40,664 bases of DNA from a virus, in the IMG/VR virus record IMGVR_UViG_3300046642_001019, positions 1-40,664 of that record, one strand, 5' to 3'. The notes beneath the pieces were generated by a model that saw nothing but the letters and a program-made list of their open reading frames with translations, was not told the DNA's origin and did not search any database. The first letter of the stretch is position 1. Every line of letters begins with the position of its first letter. A program made the translations under genes and the position numbers. Below, in pieces: positions 29,383-37,912 of the stretch.

Positions 29383-29663
29383 CCGCAGTCCGCGCACTGG
29401 CGCCACTCGAGGATGCCGAGGGACCGATCGCCCCCGGCACCGTGTTCGAGACGACGGACGAACAGGCCGCCGCGTGGAAAGCCGACGGCAAGGTCAGCCT
29501 GCTTACCGACGAAGCGGCGAATGCGAAAGTCGCCGAGGCGGGCCACTACGGCGAACGCACCGGTCGCGAGGACGTCGAGTCCACCGGTGAGTATGGCGAC
29601 CGCACGGGGCGTAGCGACACGAAGCCGCTCGAGCCCGAGGACACGAAAAAGGGGAAGAAGTAA
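29379..29663 (+). CDS. Hypothetical structural-region protein
   Basis: 94 aa. The N-terminal part (P-L-E-D-A-E-G-P-I-A-P-G-T-V-F) resembles small beta domains of head completion proteins. The C-terminal half repeats G-x-Y-G-E/D-R-T-G-R and ends in K-K-G-K-K. The stop overlaps the next start. The function is not known. Confidence 0.55.
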   Translation: MTAVRALAPLEDAEGPIAPGTVFETTDEQAAAWKADGKVSLLTDEAANAKVAEAGHYGERTGREDVESTGEYGDRTGRSDTKPLEPEDTKKGKK

Positions 29664-29890
29664 TGGCGAGAGTGCGATTCCTGGCGCCCGCTGCCGATCC
29701 GCGCCCCGGCCAGGAGGGCATCGTCTACGGCCCGCAGCACGAGACCGACTTCAGCGACGAGGACATCGAGTACGTCAGGAGCCTCTGGCTGGACGGGAAG
29801 GTAGAGATTCTGGACGCCACCGGTCTCACCCCACCGGCTACGCAGGCCACGGAGACGGAGACGGATAGGGAGAAACGGTCGAAGACGTGA
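29663..29890 (+). CDS. Hypothetical structural-region protein
   Basis: 75 aa, start overlapping the previous stop. A short beta-rich fold (V-R-F-L-A-P-A-A-D-P-R-P-G-Q-E-G-I-V) and helix (D-E-D-I-E-Y-V-R-S-L-W-L-D-G-K-V) is followed by a Thr/Glu tail. It resembles the N-terminal part of the gene before it, so the two may be ancient duplicates. The role is unknown. Confidence 0.55.
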   Translation: MARVRFLAPAADPRPGQEGIVYGPQHETDFSDEDIEYVRSLWLDGKVEILDATGLTPPATQATETETDREKRSKT

Positions 29891-30807
29891 GCACCACGCT
29901 CGCACAGCTCGAGCAGGACACCGCGCGGCGGTTGGGGCCGTACTCCTCGGCGTTCACGGATCGGCAGATCCCCAACACCGCGCAGTTCACGTTCGCCTCG
30001 TTCCCGATGCTGCAGTCGCAGATCGACCTCGACTCGGTCACCAACCTGTGGCTGTTGCGCCGCGGCGTCACCTGGGACGGCACGCCGATCACGCTCGACG
30101 TCGTCGACCGCCAGCGGCTGGTCGCGAGCTACGACCCCGACATGGGCCGCGTCTATCCCGACCACCCGTGGGGCACGATCCCGTCACCCGGCGAGGTGTG
30201 CGAGTTCCATCACCTGAACCCGGAGCAGGAGCTGCGCGTGGCCGTTCTGGCCGGACTGCGGCGTTGTTTCCTGCCCGACCTGATCCAGGTCCAGCCGACC
30301 GCGCAGTACGGCGGCATCGACGTGACGGCCCAGTTGCCGTGGCTGACCGACCCGTGGCAGATCGATCGCGTCCAGTACGGCTGGCTGCAGCCGTGGACGG
30401 ACGCGCCATTCGAAGCCGTGTCTCAGGGCGGGCACATCATCCTGATGGGTAGCGCCTACTGGGCGGCGCCCGTGTCGATGTGGCTCAGCGTGTGGCGGCC
30501 GGCCTGGTCGCGCGTGAACGGGCTTGACTCGAGCGGGCCGACGGCTGATGACGACGTGCTCGACGTCGACCTCGACTATGCCGCCGCCGCCGGCCACATC
30601 GAAGCCTGGCACCGCTTTCCCGCGCGATTGATGACCGCTGCCGCGGGCGGCACGCAGGCCACCCAGGTGATGGCCGCGGCCGAGTTCAGCTACCAGGCGC
30701 GGATGTTCGGCCCCAGTCGGCCGACCACCATTGGCTTCCGCTCGAGCATCGGCTTGCGGCCGAGCACCCTGCGGTGGAGCGGCAGCCGCACGTGGGTCAA
30801 TCGGTGA
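29887..30807 (+). CDS. Putative head-tail connector / tail tube-like protein
   Basis: 306 aa, GTG start in a GTGA overlap. The N-terminal helix [13 protein letters not shown] resembles head-tail adaptor proteins (gp4/gp6 style), followed by alternating strands ([13 protein letters not shown]) and a W-rich middle. The position after the decoration and completion genes and before the fibre is right for an adaptor or tubular tail component. No motif is diagnostic. Confidence 0.55.
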   Translation: MSTTLAQLEQDTARRLGPYSSAFTDRQIPNTAQFTFASFPMLQSQIDLDSVTNLWLLRRGVTWDGTPITLDVVDRQRLVASYDPDMGRVYPDHPWGTIPSPGEVCEFHHLNPEQELRVAVLAGLRRCFLPDLIQVQPTAQYGGIDVTAQLPWLTDPWQIDRVQYGWLQPWTDAPFEAVSQGGHIILMGSAYWAAPVSMWLSVWRPAWSRVNGLDSSGPTADDDVLDVDLDYAAAAGHIEAWHRFPARLMTAAAGGTQATQVMAAAEFSYQARMFGPSRPTTIGFRSSIGLRPSTLRWSGSRTWVNR

Positions 30808-31526
30808 TCGATCCCGCGGTCATCAACGGCAGCGTGCTCGGGGTTCCCGCCGGGCCGCCGTCGTGGTCGCAGGGACCGCCAGGCCCGCAGGGGCAACCCG
30901 GCGCGGTGGGGCCGGTTGGCCCGGCGGGACCAGCCGGCCCTCAGGGCCAGCCAGGACCCCAGGGGTCGCTCGGTCCGGGCTGGGTCGTCGACACGCGTAA
31001 CCCGTTGCCCCAGGACTACACCCTGAGTGTCGGCACGCTGTGGCTGAACGCGTGGAACGACCAGTACTGGCTGTTGACGTCCAACGTCATCAACGCGGCC
31101 AACTGGCAGTACATGGGCAACCTCGGCGGCCCAGCCGGTCCGCTCGGTCCCACCGGACCACAGGGACCGCAGGGAATTCCGGGTCCGACCGGTCCGCAGG
31201 GAGCCACCGGCAATACTGGCCAGCAGGGGCCGACCGGCAGCGCCGGCCCGACCGGCAGCCAGGGACCCGCCGGTCCTCAGGGAGCAACGGGGCCTCAGGG
31301 CACTCTGGGAAATACCGGGCCGCAGGGCAATCCGGGCGTGGCCGGTCCTCCTGGACCTACCGGTCCGCAGGGCGTCGCGGGACCGCAGGGAGCCGTTGGG
31401 CCAGCTTGGACGCCCACGCCGATCACGATCAGTGGACGCCGCGGCATGATCCGCAGCACGGTGCTGACCGACCTGCTCGTCGCCCTGCAGAGCCAGGGCA
31501 TCATCATCAACACCACCACCACGTAG
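30804..31526 (+). CDS. Collagen-like tail fibre protein
   Basis: 240 aa from the GTG at 30804 (GTGA overlap). Two Gly-X-Y blocks (about residues 23-52 and 103-200) carry G-P-P-G-P-Q, G-P-T-G-P-Q and G-P-A-G type triplets. They are interrupted by a 48-residue beta module ([18 protein letters not shown]) and closed by a C-terminal cap ([17 protein letters not shown]). Phage collagen-like sections form trimeric shafts. The module between blocks may bind a receptor or neighbouring fibre. Confidence 0.85.
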   Translation: MIDPAVINGSVLGVPAGPPSWSQGPPGPQGQPGAVGPVGPAGPAGPQGQPGPQGSLGPGWVVDTRNPLPQDYTLSVGTLWLNAWNDQYWLLTSNVINAANWQYMGNLGGPAGPLGPTGPQGPQGIPGPTGPQGATGNTGQQGPTGSAGPTGSQGPAGPQGATGPQGTLGNTGPQGNPGVAGPPGPTGPQGVAGPQGAVGPAWTPTPITISGRRGMIRSTVLTDLLVALQSQGIIINTTTT

Positions 31527-31528
31527 CT

Positions 31529-33670
31529 ATGGTCACATTGAGCAGTAGGCGTCGTCCCTGGCCGTGGGATCTCCGACTGGGCCTGATGGACCAGCCAATC
31601 ACGGGACCGCACACCATCGGCGACCTGCGGCCGAAGACAATCGGCCAACTGCGGCCGCAACTGATCGGCCACACCCGTCAGACCACCGCGCAGCAGATCT
31701 TCCGCCAGGGACTGATGCTGATCCCCGGGCAGACGGGGCTGCTGGTGGGCAAGAAACAGAAACCGGTCGATCCATACTTTCCGCCCGCCCAGGACTACGA
31801 CTCGGCGCCGATCTATAAGGAGCGCACGTTCATGTTCAAGCCGACCGGCGGCATGGGCGAAAGCGTGCAGTCCTCCAATACCGACCGCCGTTACCACTAC
31901 GCCATGGACTGCTGGGTCACCGGCGGATTGTTCGGCCAGGGACCGCTGGTGCATCCGATCGTGCCGCCGAGCACTGGGCCGGTACGCCGCTTCGTCGAAG
32001 CGCTGAATGCCTCGGGCACGCTGGCCGTGTTCCTCCTGGCCGGCCAGTACGTGCTCGTCCGCAACGACGACACCAATGCGGGCCAGGTTGCGGTGATCAC
32101 CCGCGCCGGTCAGGTCGCTACCGACGCGGCACGCTACAAGGGGGCCTACGCGGGAGCGGTCGACGCGCTGTACGTGGCGTGGAACGACGGCGTGCTGCAG
32201 GAGCGCGCGGCCGGCGTCACCACCACCTGTGCCTTGCCCGCGGGCTTCTCGGCGAATCTGCTCGAGATCGTCGGCGACGAGCTCTGGGCGGCCGACTCAG
32301 CCGCGTGCGTCATCCGCAAATGCACCAACGACCCCAAGGTCGCCGGGTCGTGGTCGGGGCCGATCCTGATCGGCAACCCGTCGATCCCGATCACCGCGAT
32401 CAGGCAGACCACCAACCGTCTGTGCATCTTCAAAGCCAATGGCGACGTGTTCACGACCAATGGCGACGGGTCCGACAACGACCTGTTCCCGGGCCTGCAG
32501 AGCACCGTCGATCCGGACAACGCCCGCACCGCGTCCGCGTGGCAGGGCAGTCTGTGGTTCCGCACCGACCATGCCTTCTGGCGATTAGACATGCAGGGCG
32601 GCGCCGTCCTGACGGCCGAAGGGCCGGGCCGCGCTCTCAGCAACATCAGCGAGGTCAAAGGCCCCGTCCAGGCCTTCGAGGGCTGGAACAGCCAGATGGC
32701 GTTCGGCGTGATCTACAACGCCGCGAAGAACACCAGCTACCTGCTGACGTACGGCAACTGGGAGCCGGGCCAGACCGACACGGGCACCAGCTACAGTTTC
32801 GCCGACCAGTGGGATGGGTGTATCGCGCACTGGACCGGCCGCAAGGCCACCGCGCTGTGGGTCTCGAACATCCCATCCGACGCGCGTCTCTACATCGGCT
32901 TCGCCGACGGCGGCTACGACTGGATCAAACTGGTGCCGTTCCCGCTCACGCCCGACTCGGGCGCCGAGTTCACCCTGGGACCGAGCTACGTCGTCGTCCC
33001 GTTGCACCACGCCATGTTCCAGGCCGACAACAAGCAGTTCGTCGGCGCCAGCGTCTTCGGCCCGTGGTTTCCGCAGGGAGCCGAGGTCGACCTGAGCTAC
33101 CGATTGCGCGGCTCCGCGGGCATGCCGCCGACGACCCCTCCTCCCACCAGCGATTTCATCGCGTGGGACACGCCATTTACCTTCAACGGGCAGCGTCAGG
33201 ACCTCGGGCAGTCGATCGCGGGCAATGCCATCGAGCTCAAGATCACGATGAGCTCGACGAGCACGGCCAGCAGCATGGTGCTGCAAGGGGTGGGCCTCCA
33301 CGAGCGCCTCGTGCCGCAGTTTCGCCGAGACTTTACTTTCTCGGTGGCCGCCCAGGATTTCGTCGCGCGGCGTGACGGGGCGAGCATTCGGCAGAGCGGT
33401 CGTGTCATCCGCGACATGGTGATGCAGGCTGCCGCGGCGCCGGCCACGATCGCGCTCGAGTTCCCCGACGAGACGATCCTCAACGTGGCGCTGTTCGACT
33501 ACACCGAACGCATGGTGGCGCACTCCGCGTTCGGGGGGCAGGCGTGGGCGCTCGACATCAACGCGACCCAGTTCGGGATCCTCGAGATCCTGGGCGTGAT
33601 CGGCCGCACGCGCGGTACCCGTATCGGCGACCTGCGCGGTTTTCCCATTGCCCAGACGCGCTTTCTTTAA
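31529..33670 (+). CDS. Large tail protein (hub/tube-like)
   Basis: 713 aa from the ATG at 31529, 3 nt after the fibre stop. The N-terminus repeats T-I-G-D/Q-L-R-P-K/Q (about 30-45), and the C-terminus ends with G-D-L-R-G-F-P-I-A-Q, which hints at a closed ring. The body is beta-rich with blade-like strands (A-L-Y-V-A-W-N-D-G-V, L-C-I-F-K-A-N-G-D-V-F, S-L-W-F-R-T-D-H-A-F-W-R-L). This could be a beta-propeller-like or tubular tail component (B-type nozzle). Not motif-proven. Confidence 0.6.
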   Translation: MVTLSSRRRPWPWDLRLGLMDQPITGPHTIGDLRPKTIGQLRPQLIGHTRQTTAQQIFRQGLMLIPGQTGLLVGKKQKPVDPYFPPAQDYDSAPIYKERTFMFKPTGGMGESVQSSNTDRRYHYAMDCWVTGGLFGQGPLVHPIVPPSTGPVRRFVEALNASGTLAVFLLAGQYVLVRNDDTNAGQVAVITRAGQVATDAARYKGAYAGAVDALYVAWNDGVLQERAAGVTTTCALPAGFSANLLEIVGDELWAADSAACVIRKCTNDPKVAGSWSGPILIGNPSIPITAIRQTTNRLCIFKANGDVFTTNGDGSDNDLFPGLQSTVDPDNARTASAWQGSLWFRTDHAFWRLDMQGGAVLTAEGPGRALSNISEVKGPVQAFEGWNSQMAFGVIYNAAKNTSYLLTYGNWEPGQTDTGTSYSFADQWDGCIAHWTGRKATALWVSNIPSDARLYIGFADGGYDWIKLVPFPLTPDSGAEFTLGPSYVVVPLHHAMFQADNKQFVGASVFGPWFPQGAEVDLSYRLRGSAGMPPTTPPPTSDFIAWDTPFTFNGQRQDLGQSIAGNAIELKITMSSTSTASSMVLQGVGLHERLVPQFRRDFTFSVAAQDFVARRDGASIRQSGRVIRDMVMQAAAAPATIALEFPDETILNVALFDYTERMVAHSAFGGQAWALDINATQFGILEILGVIGRTRGTRIGDLRGFPIAQTRFL

Positions 33671-33679
33671 GGAGGAGAC

Positions 33680-34726
33680 ATGAGCGGATCAACCACAGAA
33701 CTGAATCTGGCGACGGCGGTCGATACCGATGACAATGCCGACTATTTAACACTGTCGCTGGCGAATTCCCTGCGGACGGTGGACGCGCTGTTCAACAACG
33801 TGACCGGCCACAACCACGGCGGGGCGCACCAGGGTGGGGCGATTGCTCCAGCAGCGATCCCGGGCGGCTCGATCACCAACGCCATGCTGGGCGCGGACGT
33901 CGCGCGCGACAACCAGCTGACCAACGGCGGGTTCGAAATCTGGCAGCGGGGAGCTGGGCCGTTTGTGAATGCGGTGTACGCGGTCGATCGGTGGGGGTTT
34001 GGGCAGGCTGCTGGCGACACCCTGTCGATCAGCCGCGATTCGGCAAACGCTGACACAGGCAGCCAATACGCTGCGGCCTGCACCTACACGAAATCAACTG
34101 GCGGGAGCAATCTCGCCCAGGTCTTCGGCGCAGACCGCATCCCATTTCTTGGCCGCACCATCACGCTTTCGATCCGGGTCAAATGCTCGACTGCAAACGC
34201 CGTGAAACCAGCCATTTACGACGGCACGTCCTGGGCGTATGGGAGCTACCACACTGGTGGCGGGGCGTATGAAACGCTGACCTTGACGCGGGCGATTGGC
34301 AGCGCCGCGACAGCGGTCAACACCGGTGTTGGGTTCGACGCTTCCTGCGTGGCGTACCTCGACAACGCCATGCTGGTGGTGGGCAGCCAGGCGGCCAACT
34401 ACGTGCCCATGCACCCGGCCGACGACTTCGCCAGATGCTTGCGGTACTACGAAGTGGTCGGGGCGCTCCAGAACGAAATTGTGTTCACCTTCTATGGGGG
34501 GGCAGGGATCACCACCGGCACGCTCTTCGGCTTCAAGGCGAGGAAGGCGATCACTCCAACCTTTACGAAGAATGCCACCTGGCTTGTCTCGAATTGTGGT
34601 CAACCCATCATCCTGTCAGGGTCTGTCGACACCGTCTCGTTGGCTGTCTTGGTTACCGCAACGGGGACCACGAGTTACAACAACAATATCGCGGGGGCCA
34701 ACGTGGTCATGGAGGCGAACCCTTAG
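33680..34726 (+). CDS. Tail fibre / receptor-binding protein
   Basis: 348 aa behind a consensus ribosome site (AAGGAGGAG at 33669-33677), suggesting high expression. The N-terminus includes T-G-H-N-H-G-G-A-H-Q-G, a fibre hinge motif often seen near trimer tips. Residues about 78-235 form a jelly-roll-like domain opening with L-T-N-G-G-F-E-I-W-Q-R-G and closing with A-M-L-V-V-G, the pattern of carbohydrate-binding modules on phage fibres. A C-terminal beta domain follows. Likely host recognition. Confidence 0.7.
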   Translation: MSGSTTELNLATAVDTDDNADYLTLSLANSLRTVDALFNNVTGHNHGGAHQGGAIAPAAIPGGSITNAMLGADVARDNQLTNGGFEIWQRGAGPFVNAVYAVDRWGFGQAAGDTLSISRDSANADTGSQYAAACTYTKSTGGSNLAQVFGADRIPFLGRTITLSIRVKCSTANAVKPAIYDGTSWAYGSYHTGGGAYETLTLTRAIGSAATAVNTGVGFDASCVAYLDNAMLVVGSQAANYVPMHPADDFARCLRYYEVVGALQNEIVFTFYGGAGITTGTLFGFKARKAITPTFTKNATWLVSNCGQPIILSGSVDTVSLAVLVTATGTTSYNNNIAGANVVMEANP

Positions 34727-34728
34727 CC

Positions 34729-35124
34729 ATGTCTGTAAAAGTCACCTCCTTCGACGACCCGTCAGCATGGGAGTACCAGCACGATGATGCCTATGGCGGT
34801 AGCCACGGCGGCACGCTCGACCCGACCACGGTCACGTACGGGGAAAACGTGGACGGCACGCCCAACGAGAACGTGGTGGTAGTGCCGTGCCCGTTCGACG
34901 GCTGCGGCTCGGTGAGTTACTGGCCGCCAGGTGGTGGTGCCGACGCGCTGCTGGGCCAGTCGCTGCACGTCATGCTGGCGATGCAGCCCGGTCTGGGACG
35001 TTTGGCAAAAACGGCCGAGCAAGCCGCGGCCGAGGTCAAGCAGCGTGTGATCGACACCGACGGTGAAGCGCGCTGGATCCTCGACGATGCCGCGCTGGCG
35101 GTGCTGGAGGCGACTCAGGCATGA
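34729..35124 (+). CDS. Hypothetical tail-region protein
   Basis: 131 aa from the ATG at 34729. P-C-P-F-D-G-C-G-S-V-S-Y-W-P-P-G-G-G resembles half of a zinc ribbon. The C-terminal helix includes V-K-Q-R-V-I-D-T-D-G-E-A-R-W. It may be a fibre-associated or chaperone protein. The stop overlaps the next start (ATGA). Confidence 0.55.
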   Translation: MSVKVTSFDDPSAWEYQHDDAYGGSHGGTLDPTTVTYGENVDGTPNENVVVVPCPFDGCGSVSYWPPGGGADALLGQSLHVMLAMQPGLGRLAKTAEQAAAEVKQRVIDTDGEARWILDDAALAVLEATQA

Positions 35125-35303
35125 CCGACTACAACATCGGGCCAGGTGTGCAGGCTGCCATCGACGAAAACAACGATTCCGCTCGCAGCGATGAGCAGTA
35201 CGTGATCCTCGAGCCCGGTCGCAAAGTGAGTCTCACGCTCGCGAGAGACGCACAGTACTGGTATTACGAAGAAGACAACAAGGTCAATCGACTGGCTTTC
35301 TAG
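35121..35303 (+). CDS. Hypothetical small protein
   Basis: 60 aa, ATGA overlap. It is acidic with an L-E-P-G-R-K-V-S-L-T-L strand and a Y-W-Y-Y-E-E-D aromatic patch. It is followed by a hairpin before the lysis genes. No function is recognised. Confidence 0.55.
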   Translation: MTDYNIGPGVQAAIDENNDSARSDEQYVILEPGRKVSLTLARDAQYWYYEEDNKVNRLAF

Positions 35304-35308
35304 CAGGG

Positions 35309-35336
35309 ATCGAGCCGGCACCACCGGCGGTTCGAT
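35309..35336. other. Hairpin before the lysis cassette
   Basis: ATCGAGCCG and CGGTTCGAT form a 9-bp stem with one G-U pair and a 10-nt loop. It has no T run. It may process or protect the transcript between the tail genes and lysis genes. Confidence 0.4.
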
Positions 35337-35353
35337 GGGATCCCTACACACCG

Positions 35354-35779
35354 ATGGAGCCTCAGTTGACCGATTGGAGCTGCTCGGCCTGCGCCCTGGA
35401 CTGGGTGCTCGTGGCGACAGGCAAGCGCGGCACCGACCGCTACCTGACCACGATGGAGATCGGCTACACCGAGAACATCAACCCGACCTACGGGCTGATG
35501 GACGGCTCAGGCGTCGAGTTGCAGCGGGTGCTCGGGGAGTACGGCCACGCGACCCAGCAGGGGTGGCTGGACTTCGATTCGGTCTATGCCCTGGCGCGTG
35601 AGACGACTGGCATGCTCAGCGGGTCGGCGATGTATCACTGGATGTCTCTGCGGGGAATAGAGGGCACCAATATCTGGGTGGCCAACAGCGCTCCCGGATA
35701 CAAAGGCATCTATTCGATACTGTCACGTGACGACTTCTACCGCTTGGGCGGCTGGAGTGTGGTCTGGTTGGTGCGATAG
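35354..35779 (+). CDS. Papain/C39-like cysteine peptidase, endolysin candidate
   Basis: 141 aa. The likely nucleophile is in T-D-W-S-C10-S-A-C-A-L-D-W-V-L, with a His in S-A-M-Y-H-W-M-S-L-R-G and a following N-I-W-V-A-N-S-A-P-G-Y. This order is that of papain-fold peptidases (C39/NlpC-like). The gene precedes two tiny membrane proteins and ends the late operon, as endolysin-holin cassettes do. It probably cuts peptide bonds of the wall. An alternative is a protease used in virion assembly. Confidence 0.65.
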   Translation: MEPQLTDWSCSACALDWVLVATGKRGTDRYLTTMEIGYTENINPTYGLMDGSGVELQRVLGEYGHATQQGWLDFDSVYALARETTGMLSGSAMYHWMSLRGIEGTNIWVANSAPGYKGIYSILSRDDFYRLGGWSVVWLVR

Positions 35780-35788
35780 GAGAGGTCA

Positions 35789-35941
35789 ATGAACATCGCT
35801 ATGCCGCCCATCACGGTGGGCTTGATCATCGCCCTGGTGGTGCTGCTACTGGCCATCCTGGGGTTGGTCAGCGTGCTGCCGCTCAACCCCTTGATCGTGT
35901 TCGGCCTCATCGCTGGGCTGGCCATCTCGCGCATGCTCTGA
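35789..35941 (+). CDS. Holin-like protein with two membrane helices
   Basis: 50 aa, with a GGAGAGG ribosome site. Two helices are visible (V-G-L-I-I-A-L-V-V-L-L-L-A-I-L-G-L-V and P-L-I-V-F-G-L-I-A-G-L-A-I), joined by a short S-V-L-P-L-N-P turn. Size, topology and position after the peptidase match a holin that forms membrane lesions. Holins share no motif, so this is by context. Confidence 0.65.
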   Translation: MNIAMPPITVGLIIALVVLLLAILGLVSVLPLNPLIVFGLIAGLAISRML

Positions 35942-36018
35942 TGGTGTACGGCGTCGGCGGGCTGATCATCACCGTACTCATCATCGTCATCCTGCTCAGA
36001 GTCCTGGGCCTCGTCTAG
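35941..36018 (+). CDS. Tiny single-helix membrane protein
   Basis: 25 aa, start overlapping the holin-like stop (TGATG). It is one hydrophobic helix with a G-V-G-G-L-I-I-T-V-L-I-I-V-I-L-L-R-V-L-G core, as in small phage membrane partners or antiholins. Translation coupling supports it. The role is only suggested. Confidence 0.5.
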   Translation: MVYGVGGLIITVLIIVILLRVLGLV

Positions 36019-36225
36019 CGGTCAAGCAGCGCTGGAGTGTACGTCGCAGGGCGGCGGCATTGCGTGCGCCTGCTCGAGCGCGTACACCCATCGTTCCAGG
36101 GCAAACGGGAGCGATTTGGCCAGCGCGAGGAGTGTAGGTCACGAGCGCATCACTGCAGGAGTTTGGCCTGTGTCACAGGTGATAGAGCACCGTGAAACGT
36201 TCAGATAGAAGTGCTCATAGGTCTA
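36019..36225. other. Convergent gap with gene remnant and palindromes
   Basis: No clear gene is present. On the minus strand 36022-36138 an open run reads like protein (L-A-L-A-K-S-L-P-F-A-L-E-R-W-V-Y-A-L-E-Q-A-H-A-M) but lacks a start codon, so it may be a gene remnant. CCTGTG/CACAGG (36167-36179) and GTGTACG/CGTACAC (36037-36043, 36081-36087) are inverted repeats. They may serve as operator or transcription end sites. Confidence 0.35.
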
Positions 36226-36489
36226 TCAAGCCTGGTCGTCGAGCAGTGCTGCCAGGTCGCGCAGCACCTGTTGCGGTGTCTCCGCGACCAGGGTGAACGC
36301 CGGCCGGCGTGAGCGATTGTCATAGAACACGTCTGCTCTGAAGCCAGACTCAAGGTCTACGCCACCGGGCTTTGTTACGGCGCGCATCGACCCTTGCAGC
36401 ACGATCCTGATGCCGCCCTCCCACTTGCGCGCCTTGACGCGTTCGGCTAATTCGCCTGCCGCCGCGAGCATGTCAGGTTTGCTAGACAT
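36226..36489 (-). CDS. Hypothetical protein
   Basis: 87 aa from the ATG at 36489, which overlaps the upstream stop. A helical start (L-A-E-R-V-K-A-R-K) is followed by strands (I-R-I-V-L-Q-G-S and A-F-T-L-V-A-E) and a closing helix. Last gene of a minus operon opposite the lysis genes. No family is recognised. Confidence 0.55.
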   Translation of the reverse strand: MSSKPDMLAAAGELAERVKARKWEGGIRIVLQGSMRAVTKPGGVDLESGFRADVFYDNRSRRPAFTLVAETPQQVLRDLAALLDDQA

Positions 36490-36769
36490 TCCGGGATTTA
36501 GCGCTATCAAGCTCGCCATCGTCTGCGGACTGGTAGTTATGGGCATCGAGCCACGCCTTGCTGACCAGGCGATCTTGGAGTGGGAGTTCAGGGAGAGCGG
36601 TGCGCGCTTTGTGGACGCCAGCCCAGAAGACCTCTTCGCTGGATGCCTGGGCCGGTTCCCCGTATTTGCGCATGAACGCCATGATCGTCGCCTTGTCCAG
36701 GCTCAGCAGTGCTTCGCGGCGGTCCCGCTTGAACAACGCGAGTTTGATCTCGAAGTCATCGGTTGCCAT
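36482..36769 (-). CDS. Hypothetical protein
   Basis: 95 aa. Helical and charged (K-L-A-L-F-K-R-D-R-R-E-A-L-L-S-L-D-K-A-T-I). G-E-P-A-Q-A-S-S-E-E-V-F-W-A-G-V-H-K-A-R resembles a common segment in phage-encoded proteins of unknown function, placing Trp-Ala-Gly-x-His after a helix. A stop 3 nt upstream links it to the previous gene. Role unknown. Confidence 0.55.
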   Translation of the reverse strand: MATDDFEIKLALFKRDRREALLSLDKATIMAFMRKYGEPAQASSEEVFWAGVHKARTALPELPLQDRLVSKAWLDAHNYQSADDGELDSAKSRNV

Positions 36770-36772
36770 CGT

Positions 36773-37105
36773 CTAACTCGCTTTAGGTGCATCAAGCAGC
36801 GCCGCTATCTGCCGCGAAGCTTGTTCAGTCTCAGCGATGGCCTTATGCCAGCGTTCCTTCGCGGGTGTTGCTGGCGTGTCCCACTCGTGGATGCCGCCAC
36901 GAAAGTAGACCAGCGACATGAACGACTCGGCGAGGGTGACCGCTGCGCCCCAGTAGGCCAGTTGCTCTCTCCCAACCTCGATCACCGTACTGTCCATGGG
37001 TCTGGCTCGCCAGCCTGCTTCAAAGAAGCCGAACGGCGTCAATTCGTTGACTTCGGGGTTGTGCCCGAACCGTCGGCGAAACGCATCAAGGATCACGTTG
37101 GTCAT
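36773..37105 (-). CDS. Hypothetical protein
   Basis: 110 aa. It begins with I-L-D-A-F-R-R-R-F-G-H-N-P and includes F-G-F-F-E-A-G-W-R-A-R, similar in layout to the neighbour's F-W-A-G-V-H-K-A-R, and a C-terminal helix. The two may be divergent relatives. ATGA overlap with the upstream gene. No activity predicted. Confidence 0.55.
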   Translation of the reverse strand: MTNVILDAFRRRFGHNPEVNELTPFGFFEAGWRARPMDSTVIEVGREQLAYWGAAVTLAESFMSLVYFRGGIHEWDTPATPAKERWHKAIAETEQASRQIAALLDAPKAS

Positions 37106-37407
37106 AGATAATTGGCCTTACCGCTGGCAAGCGTGTGGGCGGGACACTGCAACCAGCCAAGGAATGCGAACCGTTCACAGGAGCCACAGACATCGGAGAG
37201 CGCCTGACACTCAGGGCAGCGCACCTTGTAAACGCTCGCCTGGTCGCCGCACAGGGCACACGGTTCGGAGCGCGGCGGGTTGACGCAATCGCACGTCTCG
37301 ACTGGGCCGCAGTCATGGGGGATGATGTGCGCCTGGTCGATGCGCGGATCGTGGGCTGGCTGACACCCGTCGCCGACGTGGTGAGTCTGCCCTTCGTCTA
37401 GCGACAT
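37102..37407 (-). CDS. Cysteine-rich zinc-binding protein
   Basis: 101 aa from the ATG at 37407, overlapping the upstream stop by one base. Eleven cysteines occur, including C-D-C, C-A-L-C-G, C-P-E-C and C-G-S-C, with several histidines. Two or more zinc sites are likely. Such proteins bind nucleic acid or other proteins. It lies in a run of three Cys-rich genes. Confidence 0.6.
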   Translation of the reverse strand: MSLDEGQTHHVGDGCQPAHDPRIDQAHIIPHDCGPVETCDCVNPPRSEPCALCGDQASVYKVRCPECQALSDVCGSCERFAFLGWLQCPAHTLASGKANYL

Positions 37408-37682
37408 CACGCGTGCCAGCCCAGGTCGCGCATCAACCGGTACGCCTTCTTGAGCTCGTCCACGTCCAGCTCCAGCACATCGCCGCAGCCTGAACAGCGC
37501 GAGCCGATGATGGCGTGCTCTGGAACCGCGGCCAGTTGCGACTCGTGCAGGTGCATCTGCGCGTCGCACGAGCACTGGATCGTCAGCGGCGCGGAGCCAT
37601 CGTGACAGGATGGCGTGAGTTGCTCAGGCGTGCGGTCGCCATAGGCGGGATTCTTGACGACGGCAAACAGATGTCTGGTCAT
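37407..37682 (-). CDS. Small zinc-ribbon protein
   Basis: 91 aa. C-S-C (37-39) and C-S-G-C-G (63-67) could form one ribbon with a His between. The C-terminal helix D-E-L-K-K-A-Y-R-L-M-R-D-L-G-W follows. It overlaps both neighbours by 4 or fewer nt. Function unknown. Confidence 0.55.
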   Translation of the reverse strand: MTRHLFAVVKNPAYGDRTPEQLTPSCHDGSAPLTIQCSCDAQMHLHESQLAAVPEHAIIGSRCSGCGDVLELDVDELKKAYRLMRDLGWHA

Positions 37683-37891
37683 GGCAGCGGCTTGAACCCC
37701 TCGAGGGCGGCTTCGACCTCGTCGTCATCGAGCACGCGACTGGTGTTGAAACGCATGGCACTCAGGCAGACATGTCCGTCTGGCAGCTCGTCGTGTTCGA
37801 GACAAAAACAGCGCAGGCACAGAGGACAGAAAGTGGCGATCGTCGCCTGACAACCAGCGCGATCGCATTGCTCAGGCACAGACATAAGCAT
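37679..37891 (-). CDS. AN1-like zinc-finger protein
   Basis: 70 aa. C-D-R-A-G-C, then C-P-L-C-L-R-C-F-C-L-E-H and G-H-V-C form a compact Cys/His pattern close to AN1-type zinc fingers, which are mostly eukaryotic or archaeal and rarer in phages. The C-terminus is acidic. It is the first gene of its minus operon, just downstream of the recombinase terminator. Confidence 0.6.
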   Translation of the reverse strand: MLMSVPEQCDRAGCQATIATFCPLCLRCFCLEHDELPDGHVCLSAMRFNTSRVLDDDEVEAALEGFKPLP

Positions 37892-37912
37892 CAGCGTACA
37901 TCGTTCCGCATC

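Noticed and set aside
30804-31526. Diversity-generating retroelement target in the fibre region
   Set aside because: No reverse transcriptase or template/variable repeat pair was found in the window.
36022-36138. Minus-strand gene starting with A-L-A-K-S-L-P-F-A-L-E-R-W
   Set aside because: The composition looks protein-like, but a stop lies just upstream and no start codon is available, so I list it only as a possible remnant.
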